From Euptelea pleiosperma (Eukaryota; Streptophyta; Magnoliopsida; Ranunculales; Eupteleaceae), in assembly GCA_035048495.1 (NCBI GenBank), contig CM068548.1, forward strand, positions 3,668,714 through 3,732,713: DNA of 64,000 nt, given 5' to 3'. Of the stretch, positions 10,632 through 23,630 are shown one piece after another. Within the stretch, counting starts at the first letter, position 1. The number at the start of each line of letters is the position of its first letter. A program made the translations under genes and the position numbers. Below the pieces are notes generated by a model, which worked only from the letters and a program-made list of their open reading frames with translations, was not told the origin of the DNA and did no database searches.

Positions 10632-10981
10632 ACCTGTAACCTATAAGTACCTGTAACATGTATCATTTATATTTACTACCAACTAAATCAAGTAAGCAAA
10701 TGTATAATAAACTATTTATTAAACTTAAAAATTATTATAATATCTTTGGTTCAAAAACATCTAAAAAAAGGAAAAGAAAACTCGGCTGCAAAACCTACAA
10801 CTAATTAGAATAACAAATGTTGGGTCCTACAGCAGATCAATCATCAGTTGGGTCCTGTAAAACAAAAATATTAAACTAATTAGAATAACAAATGTTAAAA
10901 CTTATAATAATAAAAAATTATTTAAAACATGACTTAATTAAAAACTTGAAATCCCTATTAAACCTACAACTCATTAAATTG
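10632..10981. other. No recognisable feature
   Basis: AT-rich sequence between the CACTA end and the tandem array. 'gggtcctacagcagatc' and 'gggtcctgtaa' are a short local duplication. Confidence 0.35.
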
Positions 10982-12222
10982 CCTAAACTTACAAACTGAC
11001 TATAGTTTCCCGATCGGACATTGGATTTTGACCCCGTCTCCTCCAACGCATTTGTTTCAACACATTTGAAGTATTAGAAGAGGTTTCAGGAGATTCCGAC
11101 CTCATTTGCCCGATTTGGTCATCGAAGTCCCGAAGTGAACTTCACTTTTAAGTCTAAATTGCCTAAACCTACAATTAACTATAATTTTCCAACCGGACAT
11201 CGAATTTTGACTCCGTCTCTTCAACATATTTATTTCAACATGTGTGAAGTGTTGGAAGAGATTTCGAGGGATTCTGACGTCATTTGTCTAATTTGGGCGA
11301 CGAGGTCTCGAAATGGACTTCACTTCTAATTCTTAATTGTCTAAACCTACACCTGACTATAGTTTACCAACCGAGCATTAGATTTTGACCTCATCTTTTC
11401 TAATACAATAGTTTCAACACTTTTGAAGTGTTAAAAGAGGTTTCATGATATTCCGACCTCGTTTGTCCAATTTGAGCGTCGAGATCCCAGACATCGGATT
11501 TTGAGCCTGTCTCATCAAACACATTTATTTCAACACGTTTGAAGTGTTGAAAGAAATATTGGGAGATTCTGACCTCGTTTGCCCGATTTGAGAGTTGAAG
11601 TCTCGAAATGGACTTCACACCTAGGTCTGATTCATCTAAACCTACAATTGACTATAGTTTATCAACCGAACTTTGGATTTTAACCCCGTCTCTTCCAAAA
11701 TAGTTTTTTCAATACGTTTGAAGTGTTTGAAGAGGTATCAAGAGATTCTGACCTCATTTACCCGATTTGGGCGTCGAGGTCCCAAAATTGACTTCACTTC
11801 TAAGTCTGAATTGCCTAAACCTACAACTAACTACAGTTTCCTAACTAGACATCGGATTTTAAGTCTATCTCTTCCAACACTTTATTTACCCAATTTGGGA
11901 ATCGAAGTCTCGAAATGGACTCCATACCTAGGTCTGAATTGTCTAAACTTACAACTGACTATAGTTTACCAACCAAACCTTGGATTTTGACCCCGTCTCA
12001 TCCAACACATTTGTTTCAACACGTTTGAAGTGTTGAAAAAGGTTTTGGGAGATTCTGACCTCATTTGCCCAATTTGGACGTCGAAGTTTCGAAAGTGGAC
12101 TTCACTTCTAAGTGTTAATTGCCTAAACATACAACTGACTATAGTTTACCAACCAAACATTGAATTTTGACTCCATCTCTTCCAACACATTTGAAGTGTT
12201 TAAAGAGGTATCAGGAGATACC
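10982..12222. repeat. Tandem array, unit about 180 bp, about 7.5 copies
   Basis: Unit starts ('c/tctaaac.tacaactgacta') fall at about 10982, 11162, 11340, 11635, 11812, 11941 and 12122. The usual step is 177-181 bases; one step of 295 (an extra partial unit near 11490) and one of 129 (internal deletion) break the rhythm. Each unit contains a palindrome-like 'acacatttgaagtgttgga' and 'gacttcacttctaagtctga'. The partial open frames (for example 11673-11990) are the repeat read through and are not genes. Confidence 0.8.
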
Positions 12223-14772
12223 TTATAGGCCTAAAAAATAACATTAATTAAAGTACATATATATATAGGCTTTAGGCCCATTTCTAGTTCATATCCAACT
12301 TAAAATTAGTCTTTTAATGGGTTGTAAAATTTATCCATTTTAAAGTTACGAAAATTACTTTTAATTTGAGATAAAATAGAAGTTGTCTATTTTCATAAAA
12401 AATGAAGAGAATATTTCAACTAAAACCCTAAACTCTCTATTATGACCAAAAACCTAATTGATCTCAACCATGTACCAACTTTAAATCTAATGGCCAAGAA
12501 TTGACCTCCCAAATACAAAAATCCAAATCTTAAATTTGCTCACATAATCTATTTAAGAGGCTCACACATCAAAACCTAGCAACTTCTCTTGTTAAAGAAT
12601 ACTCTCACTTCACATTTATCTCATCTCCTCCATTAATCATTCTGTAATTTGGTGAACACTTCCAAAGGATCAACAAAGGTTTAAGGTAAGTACCCTTCAA
12701 ATGATTCTTTCAATACTAGTCATTGACTCTTGAGCATGTTTATTGTTAAATAATAATTGATAGTCAATTTTATATTAGAGATTCCATGTGTGCACTCTAT
12801 CAATTCTATATTAGAGAACCTATGTGTCGATTCTATTTATTTCGTATTGGAGATCCCCTGTGTGGATATTATCATTTCAATGAATAGTTATTTAATTGTT
12901 AAGACATGCATTGTATTTTCGATTCAGAAGCGATAAAGCAAGTTGGGAGTGAGTTCTTTAGGATAAAAGACTCGAAAACTCCAAGAAGACCCTCTGTATG
13001 GGTGAAGAATGAAACCCCCCGTGTGGATTGTATATTACTTTTGATTAATTATTCATGCATTCATTATAACAATGATATTACTGTTTGACAATTTAATTTA
13101 TGTAAACATGTCTTTATATCATGTATTGTTTGAATCATGTTTTGGGGTGAAAAATCTAATGAGTGTTTGGCTCACTCCTACAACTATTTTAAGTTTTGTT
13201 GATCATGGTGAAAAGAACACACTAGCTGAAGTGGAACCGACTGAGGGAATAAACTTGAAGAAAAAGAATGTACTATTTTATTTTAAAAATTATTGATTGT
13301 AATAAAATATTTTATAATAATTATTCATGTTGAAATTAATGGAAATACTTTAATTTATGTTTCTGTACTTTTACAAATTTTTCGGTTACTCGGATTTACC
13401 CGACGTCCTTTACGAGAATATTCGTTAAATATTCTCTCAATATTAAAATAATGTGATTTTAAAGGGGTTTATTTTATAATCGATTGTAGTTTTTTACTAA
13501 ACTTTTTAATAATTTAATATTATATTTTCTGTTTTATGAAACTCTGCAAAGTGAACATCATAGTTGTTGTCATGTATAAACAGCACACATTAGTCAACTT
13601 CGACTGAGTTTTTAACCAACTTAAAATGGAAATATATCTCTCAGCCAAACACAAAATACGTGGGGCTTCGCGTTAGCTTTCTAGAAATATATGGTTGGTC
13701 ACTTAAGTCAACTAGGGTTGTCTTGTAGACCCTTTTACTGACTGGCTATTAGTTATGAATGTTTAATAATTTTTTATTTTGTTTCAACTTTTTTTTACAT
13801 TTTTAAAATAAAACCTATACTACATAATTTAATATAAAAATTATAAATTTTGAGTAGTATAAAATGTACATATCATTTATTAGATTTTATTTTGAATTGA
13901 CTCATGAATCATGCGATTAAATCAGAAAATAATTAATCAATTGAGTTTTGCAGGTCACTTTTAAGGAACTACAGATAGTTATAAAATGATCAAAACAATT
14001 ATAAAACATCATATTTTGATAAAAAAAAAATTTAAAGTTGTTTATCTTTATTTATAGAACAAAATTCTTCAATAAAATAATTTTTCTATGTTATTAAAAT
14101 TTTGACTAAAAAGTAATCGTTCTCTGCTGAATCGCGAAAAATATTTATCAAAACACTATCAAATAAATGCTTTGTCTTAAGTGCTTTTACAAAAGTTGTT
14201 TAATATAAATTCTAGGTAATTATAGAGATCCTAACAAATAGTTTTGTAAAAAATAAATTTAACTCTTATTTTTGGTACTGTACCGTTAAATTTCAAAATT
14301 TAATTCCAAAAGCACATCTAACGATTAAATTAACAAAAATATTTTTACAAAAGTTGTTTGTTTTAATTTATAAGGAATTATAGTAATTTTATAAAATATT
14401 TTAGAATAAAAAAAATTATCTTTATTTTTATCACACCCTGGATTTCGGGTAAACGGGTTGATCCACAGGCGTTTGGGTCGGGTTCGGGTACTGAAATTTG
14501 GGGCTTGACAACTAGTACATGTTAATTCGATGTGTAATCATTTACTCACTGCATGAGATTAATTATTTATTTTTGTCAATTATATTACATAGTATGTATT
14601 GTTGATGGTTGTGTAGGAAGCATATCAAAGCTAATACATATTATTTGTTTGTTATCTCCGAGAGAATGTGAGATAATGAGATAATGATGTAAAGGGGTGT
14701 GATGTATTTTTATTTTTTGTTTATCCTTTATGTGATTAATATTTTTGTCACAGAATTGTCAAAGGAGGAGAA
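12223..14772. other. AT-rich intergenic DNA, possibly eroded retrotransposon interior
   Basis: No domain-bearing frame found on either strand. About 12755-12880 holds a ~50-base tandem motif 'ttctatattagaga.c.atgtgt'. At the right end 'gtcaaaggaggagaatg' (14757-14773) looks like a polypurine tract just before the LTR that follows. If so, part of this stretch was the internal region of that element. Confidence 0.4.
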
Positions 14773-16300
14773 TGTAAATAAATTCATATTCTAGTTTTGG
14801 CAGAGATTTCATGTGACATAAAAATTATTGTAACCGTTCCTACGAGCACCAGTGTAGCTTTGAAGATGTCATGGTACGCATACTTCGCCGACTACGTGAA
14901 GACTAAAAGACAAAGATCGCAAAAATCAGAATTTATAGCATGAGTCATCTAAGAAACTACTTGTCCGTTGAAGATCATGTCCATTCGTATAGGAATGTAA
15001 GTGACCTAATAGCCATATGAATAGATTTTTAATAGATAAAAATATAATGGTCGCACCTAGTCGCAGGACAGACCCGGATCAATGTGCAAAAGAAGTAAAA
15101 TATTGACTAAAGAAAATCCAATCGATTGGACTGTGAGAACCAATCGATTAGACCCTACGGGACAGAACATCCAAAAAATTCAATCGATTGGACTGTGAGA
15201 ACCAATCTATTAGACCATACGGGACAGAACATCCAAAAAATTCAATCGATTGGACTGTAAGAACCAATCGATTGGACCATCCAGGACAGAACTTCCAAAG
15301 AATATGGTACAATCGATTGTAATTACGAGCAAAAACTCATCCGTACAGTGCAATCGATTGAACTACATGTACAATCGATTGGACTTCGCATAAATTGTCA
15401 AATTTCAGATCCAATTTTTGTGCTCCCTCTATCCCACTACTCGCACGACCTAGGGGTTCCATATTCTTATAAATAAAGAACTCTTGAGCTAAACAAAATA
15501 CACAAGAGAGAAAATAGTTACCTTTCTAAATTAAGAATTGTCATTGTTTGAAGAGAAAAAATATTAGATTTCACTATTTACCTCATGAGGTTTTTATCTT
15601 CCTTAAGATCAAAGCTTAATGCTTGATCCTCACTCTGCTTAAGTTCTCTATTTAGAACCTTATATAACCTAGTTAGTCAAAAAGTATCAGTGTGACTCAA
15701 CACCATTTGAGCAACTAGGGGTTCAGGGTGTACTGAACCCTTCACCTTTAGTAGAAACTGGAGTGTTGAGAATTAAGATTGAGGTGTACTAATCAAATGT
15801 AAGTTTGAGGTATACCAAGTTGAACAAGTGACAAAGGCTTCGTGATTGGGAGGGCACGCGTGTGACTCGTAGCCTGGAGCTAGAGGACGTGGATACGCCA
15901 GCAATTGGCCTTGACTATGGATGAAAGTTATATTTGCAACGGTGCTACTAGACAACTTCTGTAACTCGTAATTTTTCAGTTTGTAATACTTTCTGTCTGG
16001 ATGTGGTCCCGTAGTTTTTCTTTGACTAAGATTTTTACGTAAAAACTCTTTGTCTTATGGATTGTTTGATTATTTGTTCCGCTAATTGTTTTGATTAACT
16101 AAACGACAAAGAAGAGAATATATCACGGAGATATATTTGATTCGAGTCGGTTGAGATAATTTTTATTTTATCAATTAACTGTTTCATTGTGACATGCGAG
16201 TTCATCACCCTACCAGACGAGTAAAACTCTTTAGGTTAAAGTAAATTTTAATACTTAATCAACCATCCTTCTAGATATTCTGAATAAAGAGAACGGGCTG
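14773..16300 (+). mobile_element. Copia-type 3' LTR with CAATCGATTG array
   Basis: A purine tract (AAAGGAGGAGAATG) precedes a TGTAAATAAATTC start, the usual layout of a Copia 3' LTR. Inside are 'gtaaccgttcctacg', nine CAATCGATTG-like palindromes (15117-15390) and a 64-base direct repeat in that block (three units at about 15117, 15180 and 15240). A TATA-like 'cttataaataaag' lies near 15470, and 'gtaatactttctgtctggat' lies near the R/U5 end. Its last ~235 bases recur at 35693-35930. The ~1.5 kb length is inferred; the exact 3' end and target duplication were not found. Confidence 0.55.
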
Positions 16301-16448
16301 AATTTCAGTTCGATAGTCAGAGAAAGCTTCCTTCCGGCTTTCTTCGCTATTAAAAAAATTCTCCGATTTGGACATATGGCCAAAAACAAAAGTAGCGTCG
16401 GAGAAGAAGGAATAAAAAAACATTTTAAAAAAATTAGTTAAAATACAA

Positions 16449-16898
16449 GGGTCAGGCTCCGTTTACAGATAAAAAATGACAGGTATCTGTACAGGGACAC
16501 AATGTAAGCCACGTGGCACACTCTTACAGGACTCTAACCATATGGATGTTTGTCCTATCTCATGGTGGACCTACAAACCAAAAATCAATCAGTTTAGTGA
16601 TTTATAAGTGTTGGATCTTTGTACCTCAAATAGTGCTCAAATTCCCACAATTGAGATCACACATGAAAATGTCCAATACAAAGCCTATAAATCACTAATC
16701 AGGCTGATTTTTCACACATGAAAATGTCCAATACAAAGCCTATAAATCACTAATCAGGCTGATTTTTGGTTTGTAGGTCCACCATGGGATAGGACAAACA
16801 TCCATACGGTCAGAGTCCTGTAACAGTGTGCCACGTGGCTTACATTGTGTCCCTGTCATTTTTTCTGTCATCTTAGATCTGTCAGCGGAGCCCGACCC
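16449..16898. mobile_element. Mutator-like MITE with an internal duplication
   Basis: Ends GGGTCAGGCTCCGTTTACAG and the complement of GGGTCGGGCTCCGCTGACAG. The arms contain 'aagccacgtggcacactctt' and 'gaccatatggatgtttgtcc'-type blocks. The centre is duplicated: about 55 bases around 'acatgaaaatgtccaataca' occur at about 16660 and again at 16713. No target duplication remains. Confidence 0.75.
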
Positions 16899-17344
16899 TT
16901 TCTTATTTAACACAATAAAAAAGTCCTCTTAAAGAAAAACAATAAAATATCAGGAAAAGATTTAATTTTTCCACGTTGGCTTCCTTCAGCCACTTTTAGC
17001 CTCACGTTTCTTTTCTCCCTTTTTCTCTTGTTTTTTTGGTAGGCTCTATCTTTTCTCTCTGTGATAATAATTCTGGATAAGATTTTCTAATGGATTTCCA
17101 TAGATCACATGCAATGCAATGCAACTATGCAACTATGCAACCATGCAACCCATCTCTCTCTGTCTCCACGCCTGCAAGTACCAACCACAAGACCAAGAGG
17201 TACACCACCACAACTTCCCTTCCTCACCCTAACAAAACCCAGCATTATCTCATGCTTGCGTTCCACTTTTTTGCGTGAAGTTAAGAAGTTCAGCTTTGTT
17301 TCAGGTCCAAATTCTATATTCTTCTTGTTTTAAAGTTTAAATCT
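16899..17344. other. No supported gene
   Basis: Contains 'atgcaatgcaatgcaactatgc' simple repeats near 17108 and a pyrimidine-rich stretch. Short frames at 17090-17333 have no recognisable domain and no splice context I can support. Confidence 0.35.
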
Positions 17345-18620
17345 TGATTAATATTGTGGGACACCCAGATGGGGGTTTCTTGTATTCCTTATATTTAATT
17401 CCTCTACCATTTGATATGAAGTAGATGAACTATTGTTGGTAGGTTTGGTATTATTCTTCTTGTTGGAATCAGGATACCAAACTAAATTTCATATCCATAT
17501 TTCAATTCTCCTACTTTCCAAGCATTGTAATTGATTAATGTGATGCAAACTCAAATACCCAGATGGGGTTTTGGTTGGTTTCTTGTATTTCTTGATATTT
17601 GATTCATATACCATTTAATTTAAAGTAAATGAACTATTGCTGGTATGTTCCTTGTTTGAATTAAGAAACCATACTATATTTTATACCCATATTTCATTTC
17701 TCCTACTTACCAAGCATTGCAATTGATTAATATGACCCAAACGGGGTTTTAATAATTTTCTCATGATTTACGGATTCCTAGATGTGTACAGGCTTCTAAC
17801 TTTTGATTCTGAGGTCGATACTACTGGGAATTATCTGTTTCTTCCTTGCTTGCTTGTAATTGAGAATTCCATGCCTGAATTCCACTTTTCTTGTACTTCC
17901 AAAGTGTTAAAATTGATGAATAGTATGAAAAGCGAATCCCCAATTGGGATTTAATTAATTTCTTTGATTTCGTGGTATTTGTTTACTAAGTGAAGTAGTT
18001 GATAACTACAACTTCCGTGCCTGAATTCAATTTTCTTGTACTTCCAAAGTGTTAAAATTGATGAATGGTATGAAAAAGAAAATACCCACTTGGGATTTAA
18101 TTCATTTCTTTGATTTTGTGGTATTTGTTTTCTAAGTGAAGTTAATAACTACAACTTCCGTGCCTGAATTCAATTTTCTTGCACTTCCAAAGTGTTGAAA
18201 TTGATGAATGGTATGAAAAAGCAAATGCCCACATGGGATTTAATTCATTTCTTTTATTTTGTGGTATTTGTTTTCTAAGTGTAGTCTTCTGTCCCTGAAT
18301 TCCAGTTTCTTGTACCTCCAAAATGTTAAAATTGATGAAAGGTATGAAACAAGTGAATACCTACTTGGGACTTGATTCATTTCTTTGATTTCGTGGTATT
18401 GTTTTCTATATGAAGTAGTTGATGACTACAACTTCCATGCCTGAATTCCAGTTTCTTGTACTTCAAAAGTGTTAAAATTGATGAATGGTATGAAAAAGCG
18501 AATACCCACTTGGGATTTTTTTTATTCATTTCTTGTAATTCAATGATTTTGTGGTATTTATTTTCTAAGTGAAGAAGTTGATAACTACAGTGCAAAAACA
18601 ACTGTTTTCATGAGAGTTTA
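17345..18620. repeat. Tandem array, units of about 140-200 bp, seven to eight copies
   Basis: Repeated unit: 'cctgaattc.attttcttg', 'acttccaaagtgttaaaatt', 'gatgaatggtatgaaaaagc', 'cccacttgggatttaattca', 'tttgtggtatttgttttcta'. Starts fall at about 17874, 18020, 18162, 18293 and 18440. The older part (17345-17760) has longer, more diverged units around 'acccagatggggttt' and 'ctccta.ttaccaagcattg'. No open frame runs through it. Confidence 0.7.
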
Positions 18621-18719
18621 CTTTGTTTTTAAAAAAAAATTGATTCTCTTGATTTTGACACTCCTGCAAACTTTGCATTTTCTGTTTCCTCCTTGGTTGA
18701 AGTAAAGAAACTATAGTCT

Positions 18720-18918
18720 GGGGGTGTTCGGATGCCCCGCTAGGTTTGGCTGGTCAGATCCTCTAACATCTTGTTTGGATGCAGCGCTAGGAGTTGGGTT
18801 CCCACTTCACCCACTTTCTTGCATGTTTTGTGCTTTTCTTTCTGTCCTACTTAAAATAAAGTTCATGGTTCACCCTTGACTGGACTAGGCACGAAACACC
18901 CTGCATCCAAACACACCC
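18720..18918. mobile_element. MITE-like element with GGGTGTTTGGATGC ends
   Basis: Left end 'gggggtgttcggatgcc' and right end 'gcatccaaacacaccc' are inverted copies over about 17 bases. Such ends are common in plant PIF/Harbinger or hAT MITEs. A target duplication is not clear ('ttaa' on the right only). Confidence 0.5.
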
Positions 18919-19262
18919 TTAAAATCATTTTCACATCTATATTATGGCATTTTCTACTTTCCAATTACTGAAGTTGGTGAAATTACAAGTCTCAGCAGGG
19001 ATTTAGTGGGTTTGTTGTAATCTTTGCTTTTTAATTGTACCATTGTAACTTATGATTCTCATGTTGCTTGTAATTGTAATAATTTTTTTTCTCCTCTGAT
19101 TAGAGTGTTTCTATTTTGTGCTACATCTCAAACCATGACTATTGGTTTGTTGATTATATCCGCTACGAATTGGTTACCATATAGGTGCACATGATCTTGT
19201 ATTTATCTGGAATTAAATTTTCCTCCCATTATTCACACGGAGATTTATCCTTCAATGTCATT
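18919..19262. other. No recognisable feature
   Basis: T-rich intergenic sequence directly left of the gypsy element. Confidence 0.35.
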
Positions 19263-19806
19263 TGGCCCCCCGCCACCGTAGGGGAACACGTGAAGTCAAT
19301 CACGAAGAACAAACAATGGAAGAGAATCACAGTCTTCAACCAAAATCACAAAAACTCCTTCAATCCACAAGGCAAAATGAAGTAAAAACTTCAATAATAA
19401 TTCAATTCTTCATAATAATGAAATTCGTCACAATTACAACCCTTATTTATAGATTCTTAAACCCCATCTTTCTTGAAATAGTAAAATTACTAAAAATAAT
19501 AAATTTTCTAATTCGACTAAAACTCTTACTAATCTTAAAATTGCTAACAAAGAACTTTAGAACAAATCAGAATCCGAAAGAACCTATTACAAACAAAAAA
19601 GAAAAGCTTATTAAAAGTAGAAAAGTCGACTTTCTAATGAAGTTTCGTCTCTTTTCTCGGTCTTATTTCATCTCGAAAATTGTGGTAACAATGTTAGCGA
19701 TAAATCACGTAGATCTAGTCAATTTGATTGCGTGCATATACACAATAATAGTGATTCTGAGTTATGCTTGTTTGAAGTTGAGGTGTGCGCTTAGCTGATT
19801 CCTACA
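19263..19806 (-). repeat. 3' LTR of the gypsy element
   Basis: Aligns by eye with 23995-24513 over most of its length. Shared blocks include 'ggaacac.tgaagtcaatcac', 'aataattcaattcttcataa', 'caattacaacccttatttat' and 'tgtttgaagtt.aggtg'. On the minus strand it starts TGTAGGAATCAGC. Confidence 0.75.
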
Positions 19807-22800
19807 ACTGCTTCTTGAAAATGGCATGAATTAATGCCATTTTCTTAACCATGTGACCTACAAGGATAACCATCCTAAGAACTTTGGCAAGGAAAACAAA
19901 TCCAAAGTATGTATTAGGAAGCCAACCATATGCAATTTCGAACGATTGATTTTCAGTTGAACGATTGACCACATTGTTGTAAGCAAATTCAGCTTCAGCA
20001 AGAGCAAAATCCCATTGCTTCGGCCTTTGCTGGACAAATTTCGTATAATATTGCCCAAAGTGCAGTTTACCACCTCCGTCTAGGCATTTGTCTATGGGTG
20101 ACACCACTGACACGTAATACCGTACTATAGAGAGATATTGAATCACATCTACCGAGTACGCCAAAAGTGGCTTAGGAACTTTCTATCACGATTAAAAGTG
20201 ACAATCTTAAGTATACCATGGAAGCGAACAACTTCTGTAAAGAATAGATTGGCAATGTTGGTGGCATCCGATGTCTTCTTACACGGTATAAAGTGTCATC
20301 TTTGAGAATTTTTCGACAACAATAAAAATAGAATTCATACCTTGTTGAGTCTGTGGAAGACCCAACACGACCAATTACTAGATCCACCTATCATCGTCGG
20401 CATTACCTCACAAAGTCCATAGACAAATTTTCTCATGGTGCACTGGGAATTGGCAATGGGGTGTAATGGCCCATATTCTTTACTTGATCCTTGGTCACCT
20501 GACAGGTATAACCTCGCTGTGCATGCCATCCCACATCCCTCTTCAACTGTGGCCAATAGTAACGCTCCTCAACTAGGGCAATGCTTTAGCACGCCCCATG
20601 TGACCTCCAAGTCCTTTGCCATGGTTTTCCTGTATAACGTGTTCTCGAAGAGAGCTCTTGGGAATTCACAGTCGAGTTCTTTTAAATAGAAAACATTCCC
20701 GAATCTGGTATTCACTTGAACTCGACTGTCCTAATGTGTATCTGGTCCACTCACCTTTGAAGTCCTCATCGTTGACGTACATGTCTTTAAAGTAGTCGAA
20801 ACCAATCACCTTACTTTTGACGATTTAGTAAGCAAGTTTGTCGACTCAATGCATCCGCCTCTTTGTTCTGTCCTCCAACTTGTGCTTCAGTACAAAGTAA
20901 ATTCCTAGATTTTCGCAATCCGTATAGCATACATATGATTTGGGGTTGTCGAACTGTTAATAAATTTCAAGGCTTGGTGATCAGTATGCAAGATAAACTC
21001 TCCCTACTCCAAGTAATGCTTCCAACGTCGTAGTGACTAGACCATGGCGTGCTACTCTAACTTGTATATGAGCTTCTTTCGAGTGTCGCTCAGTTTCTCT
21101 ATAGAAGTTAATTGGCCTACCTTGGGAAAGAACAACTACAATACACACATAGGAGGCATCATAGTTCACCTCAAATAACTTCTCAAAGCTGGGCAAGGAC
21201 AAAATAAGGGCAGAATTCAGCTTCTCCGTGATTAATGCAAAACTGTCTTCAGCTTTTTCTGTCCGTTGAAACTATCTCTACTTCATGCAATCAGTGTGTG
21301 GGGCTACAATGCTGTTGAAATTCCTCACAAATCTCCTATAGAAAGTTGCCAACTCATGGAAGATGCGTACCTCATTAGCTAATTTTGGCGTGTGCCATTC
21401 TCGAATGGCTCTTTTTTTCATCTATCTTTACTCTTGAAACACTCACAACATAGCCCAAAAAATATTAGACTATTAGTCATAAAATTGCGTTTCTTGAAGT
21501 TGATATATGGACTGTTCTCAAGAAGAATAGTGACTATGTGTCGAAGGTGTTGGACATGCTCATCCTCATCATAACAATATATCAGTATATCTTCGAAATA
21601 AACAACCACCAACCGGCCAATAAAGGGTTTGAACACTTAGTTCATCACTTTCATAGAAGTACTTGGTGCATTGGATAACCCAAACGACATTACCAACTAC
21701 TCATACAAGCCCTCTTTGGTCTTAAAAGACATTCTATTCGTCATCCGATCTCATGCGGATTTGATGGTAACCACTTTTCAAACCTATCTTGGAGAACACT
21801 TTGGAGCCCTCAAGCATATCTAGCATGTCACCCAATTGTGGTATATGAAATTTATAATTCATAGTTATTTTGTTGATGGTTCTACTATCTATGCATGTCT
21901 TCCAACTCCCATCTTTCTTGAGAGTTAATAAAGATGGTACAACACGTGGGCTTATACTTACCCTAATCAGTCCCTTATGAACCAAGTCCTCAACTTAGCC
22001 ATGTAGGACCCCAAATTCTTCCAAGCTCATCCTATAATGGGGTAGGTTGCGTAGGCTTGCACTGGAAACTAGATCAATGTGGTGCTAGACATCTCTCATA
22101 GGGGCAGTCCATCTGCAGGTCTTCAAGCGTAATTCCTTCAAACTCAGTCAACAAAGGCGCCTCAAGTGGTCATGGGATTGGGGAGCTTTCGCATAGCACC
22201 CTTCACAACTAGGCATACATCTCTTTGATTTCCTTGGACTCTTGAACAATGTCACTAACGATTAGAAAGGATCGTTAGTGATAATTTTAACTCCACTTGA
22301 GAAGCTTTGGAACGATTCTTTGTTTTATAGATGCATCGATAATTTTAACTCCATCTTTGTAAAAGAGTAAAAGTATTGTCCTTGCCTCTATGGGTAGAAT
22401 CCACATCATACTACCAAGGTCTACCAAGTAACATATGGGCGGTATCTATATCAACTACATCACAAATAACCTATGTCTATAAGATTTTCCAATAGAAACC
22501 AAAATCCAACATCTTTCGTTTACCTCAGTTTTGCTGACCTCTTTGATCCAAGCAATAATGTACAGAAAGGGGTATTTATCTATCCTCAACTATAGCGTGT
22601 TAAGCATGGTTTTGGAGAAAATGCTCTCACTACTTGCACTGTCTATGATCAAGTCACAGACTTGTTCGTTGACTGTACACTTCATTCTGAAGATTTTATG
22701 TTTTTATGGATCATTTCCCGCGTCGGAGTGTACATTAGCGCCGACGTACGACTAGAGAAACTCCTTTGTCTTCATAAGTCCACGCCACTTCATTTTCTTA

Positions 22801-22960
22801 ATCACCCTCCCACCCTCCTTAGGATCTAATTCGCCATCATCAACTGCCTCGGCATGGGCCATTAGATTGGCCCTTGGACGTAGTGGGCACCAATTGGAAT
22901 GATGTCCTTGCTGATTGTATCAATAGCACTTTATCAGTTGCGATGGGGCATATGGATCTG
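19802..22960 (-). pseudogene. Gypsy pol remnants: zinc knuckle, RT, RNase H, integrase
   Basis: Broken polyprotein. 22905-22955: zinc-knuckle relic (CYxYNQQGHHSNWCP) in which the second Cys is lost. 21734-21985: RT palm with [18 protein letters not shown] and [14 protein letters not shown], where the catalytic Asp of the usual SKIDL is Gly. 21418-21636: VVYFEDILIYC, where the usual Y.DD has become YFED. 20981-21202: RNase H region. 20335-20556: integrase HHCC-side and core relics. 19802-20164: integrase core end with AEFAYNNVVNRST. Two of three RT catalytic Asp residues are gone and at least five frame breaks separate the blocks, so it cannot be active. Confidence 0.8.
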
Positions 22961-23630
22961 AAAATGGACCCTTACTGTTGCTGGGTACTCCAATCAGCTT
23001 GGCCTAGCTACTTCCCCAATCTCGGCTTGTAGTAGGTGGTTGGGTACTTCATCGAAACGGCGCTTTACCCCGATTTTATTTTTGTTATTGCACTGTAGCA
23101 GGGGTAATAGTTCTTCGCGAAGCTTGGTTGTGAAAACTTGAACAATCTAGTTGGGTTTCAACTTTGGTGTCTAACTGGACTGCATCAGTCAATGTATAAG
23201 CAGGATGTATTGCAACCCGATCTTGGATGGCTTTGTGCAATCTGCCCATAAATCTTGCTACCTGCTACGGTTCTGTCTCAACCAAATTATTGTGGTTGAT
23301 AATTGATGGAACTCTATCGCATAATCATGTACTGTATGATTTCATTGGAGGCAATTTTAGTACTGTTGGAACAATACTTAATTGTAGTCTATAGGAAGGA
23401 AGCATGTCCTCAACAACTGCTTCATCCTCTACCATGTATGAACTTGGGCTTTGGATTCTTGTGTTTGTGGTTGTAATTGTTCCCACCAAGCCGTGACAAG
23501 CATAACTTTCTTTTCTTTGGAGATTTTCATGTAATCCAAAAAGCGTTCTTCCTCCAAAAGCCAGTTGAGCCCAGTTGAGGAAATGCTCTATGTGGATTTG
23601 GCCATGGAATGAAGAAAGGTCTACCTCAAT

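Noticed and set aside
11673..11990. 105-residue open frame as a small gene
   Set aside because: Lies wholly in the 180-bp tandem array; neighbouring units carry stops in the same frame.
19262..19798. 178-residue plus-strand open frame as a gene
   Set aside because: Coincides with the 3' LTR of the minus-strand gypsy element; AT-rich composition, no domain.
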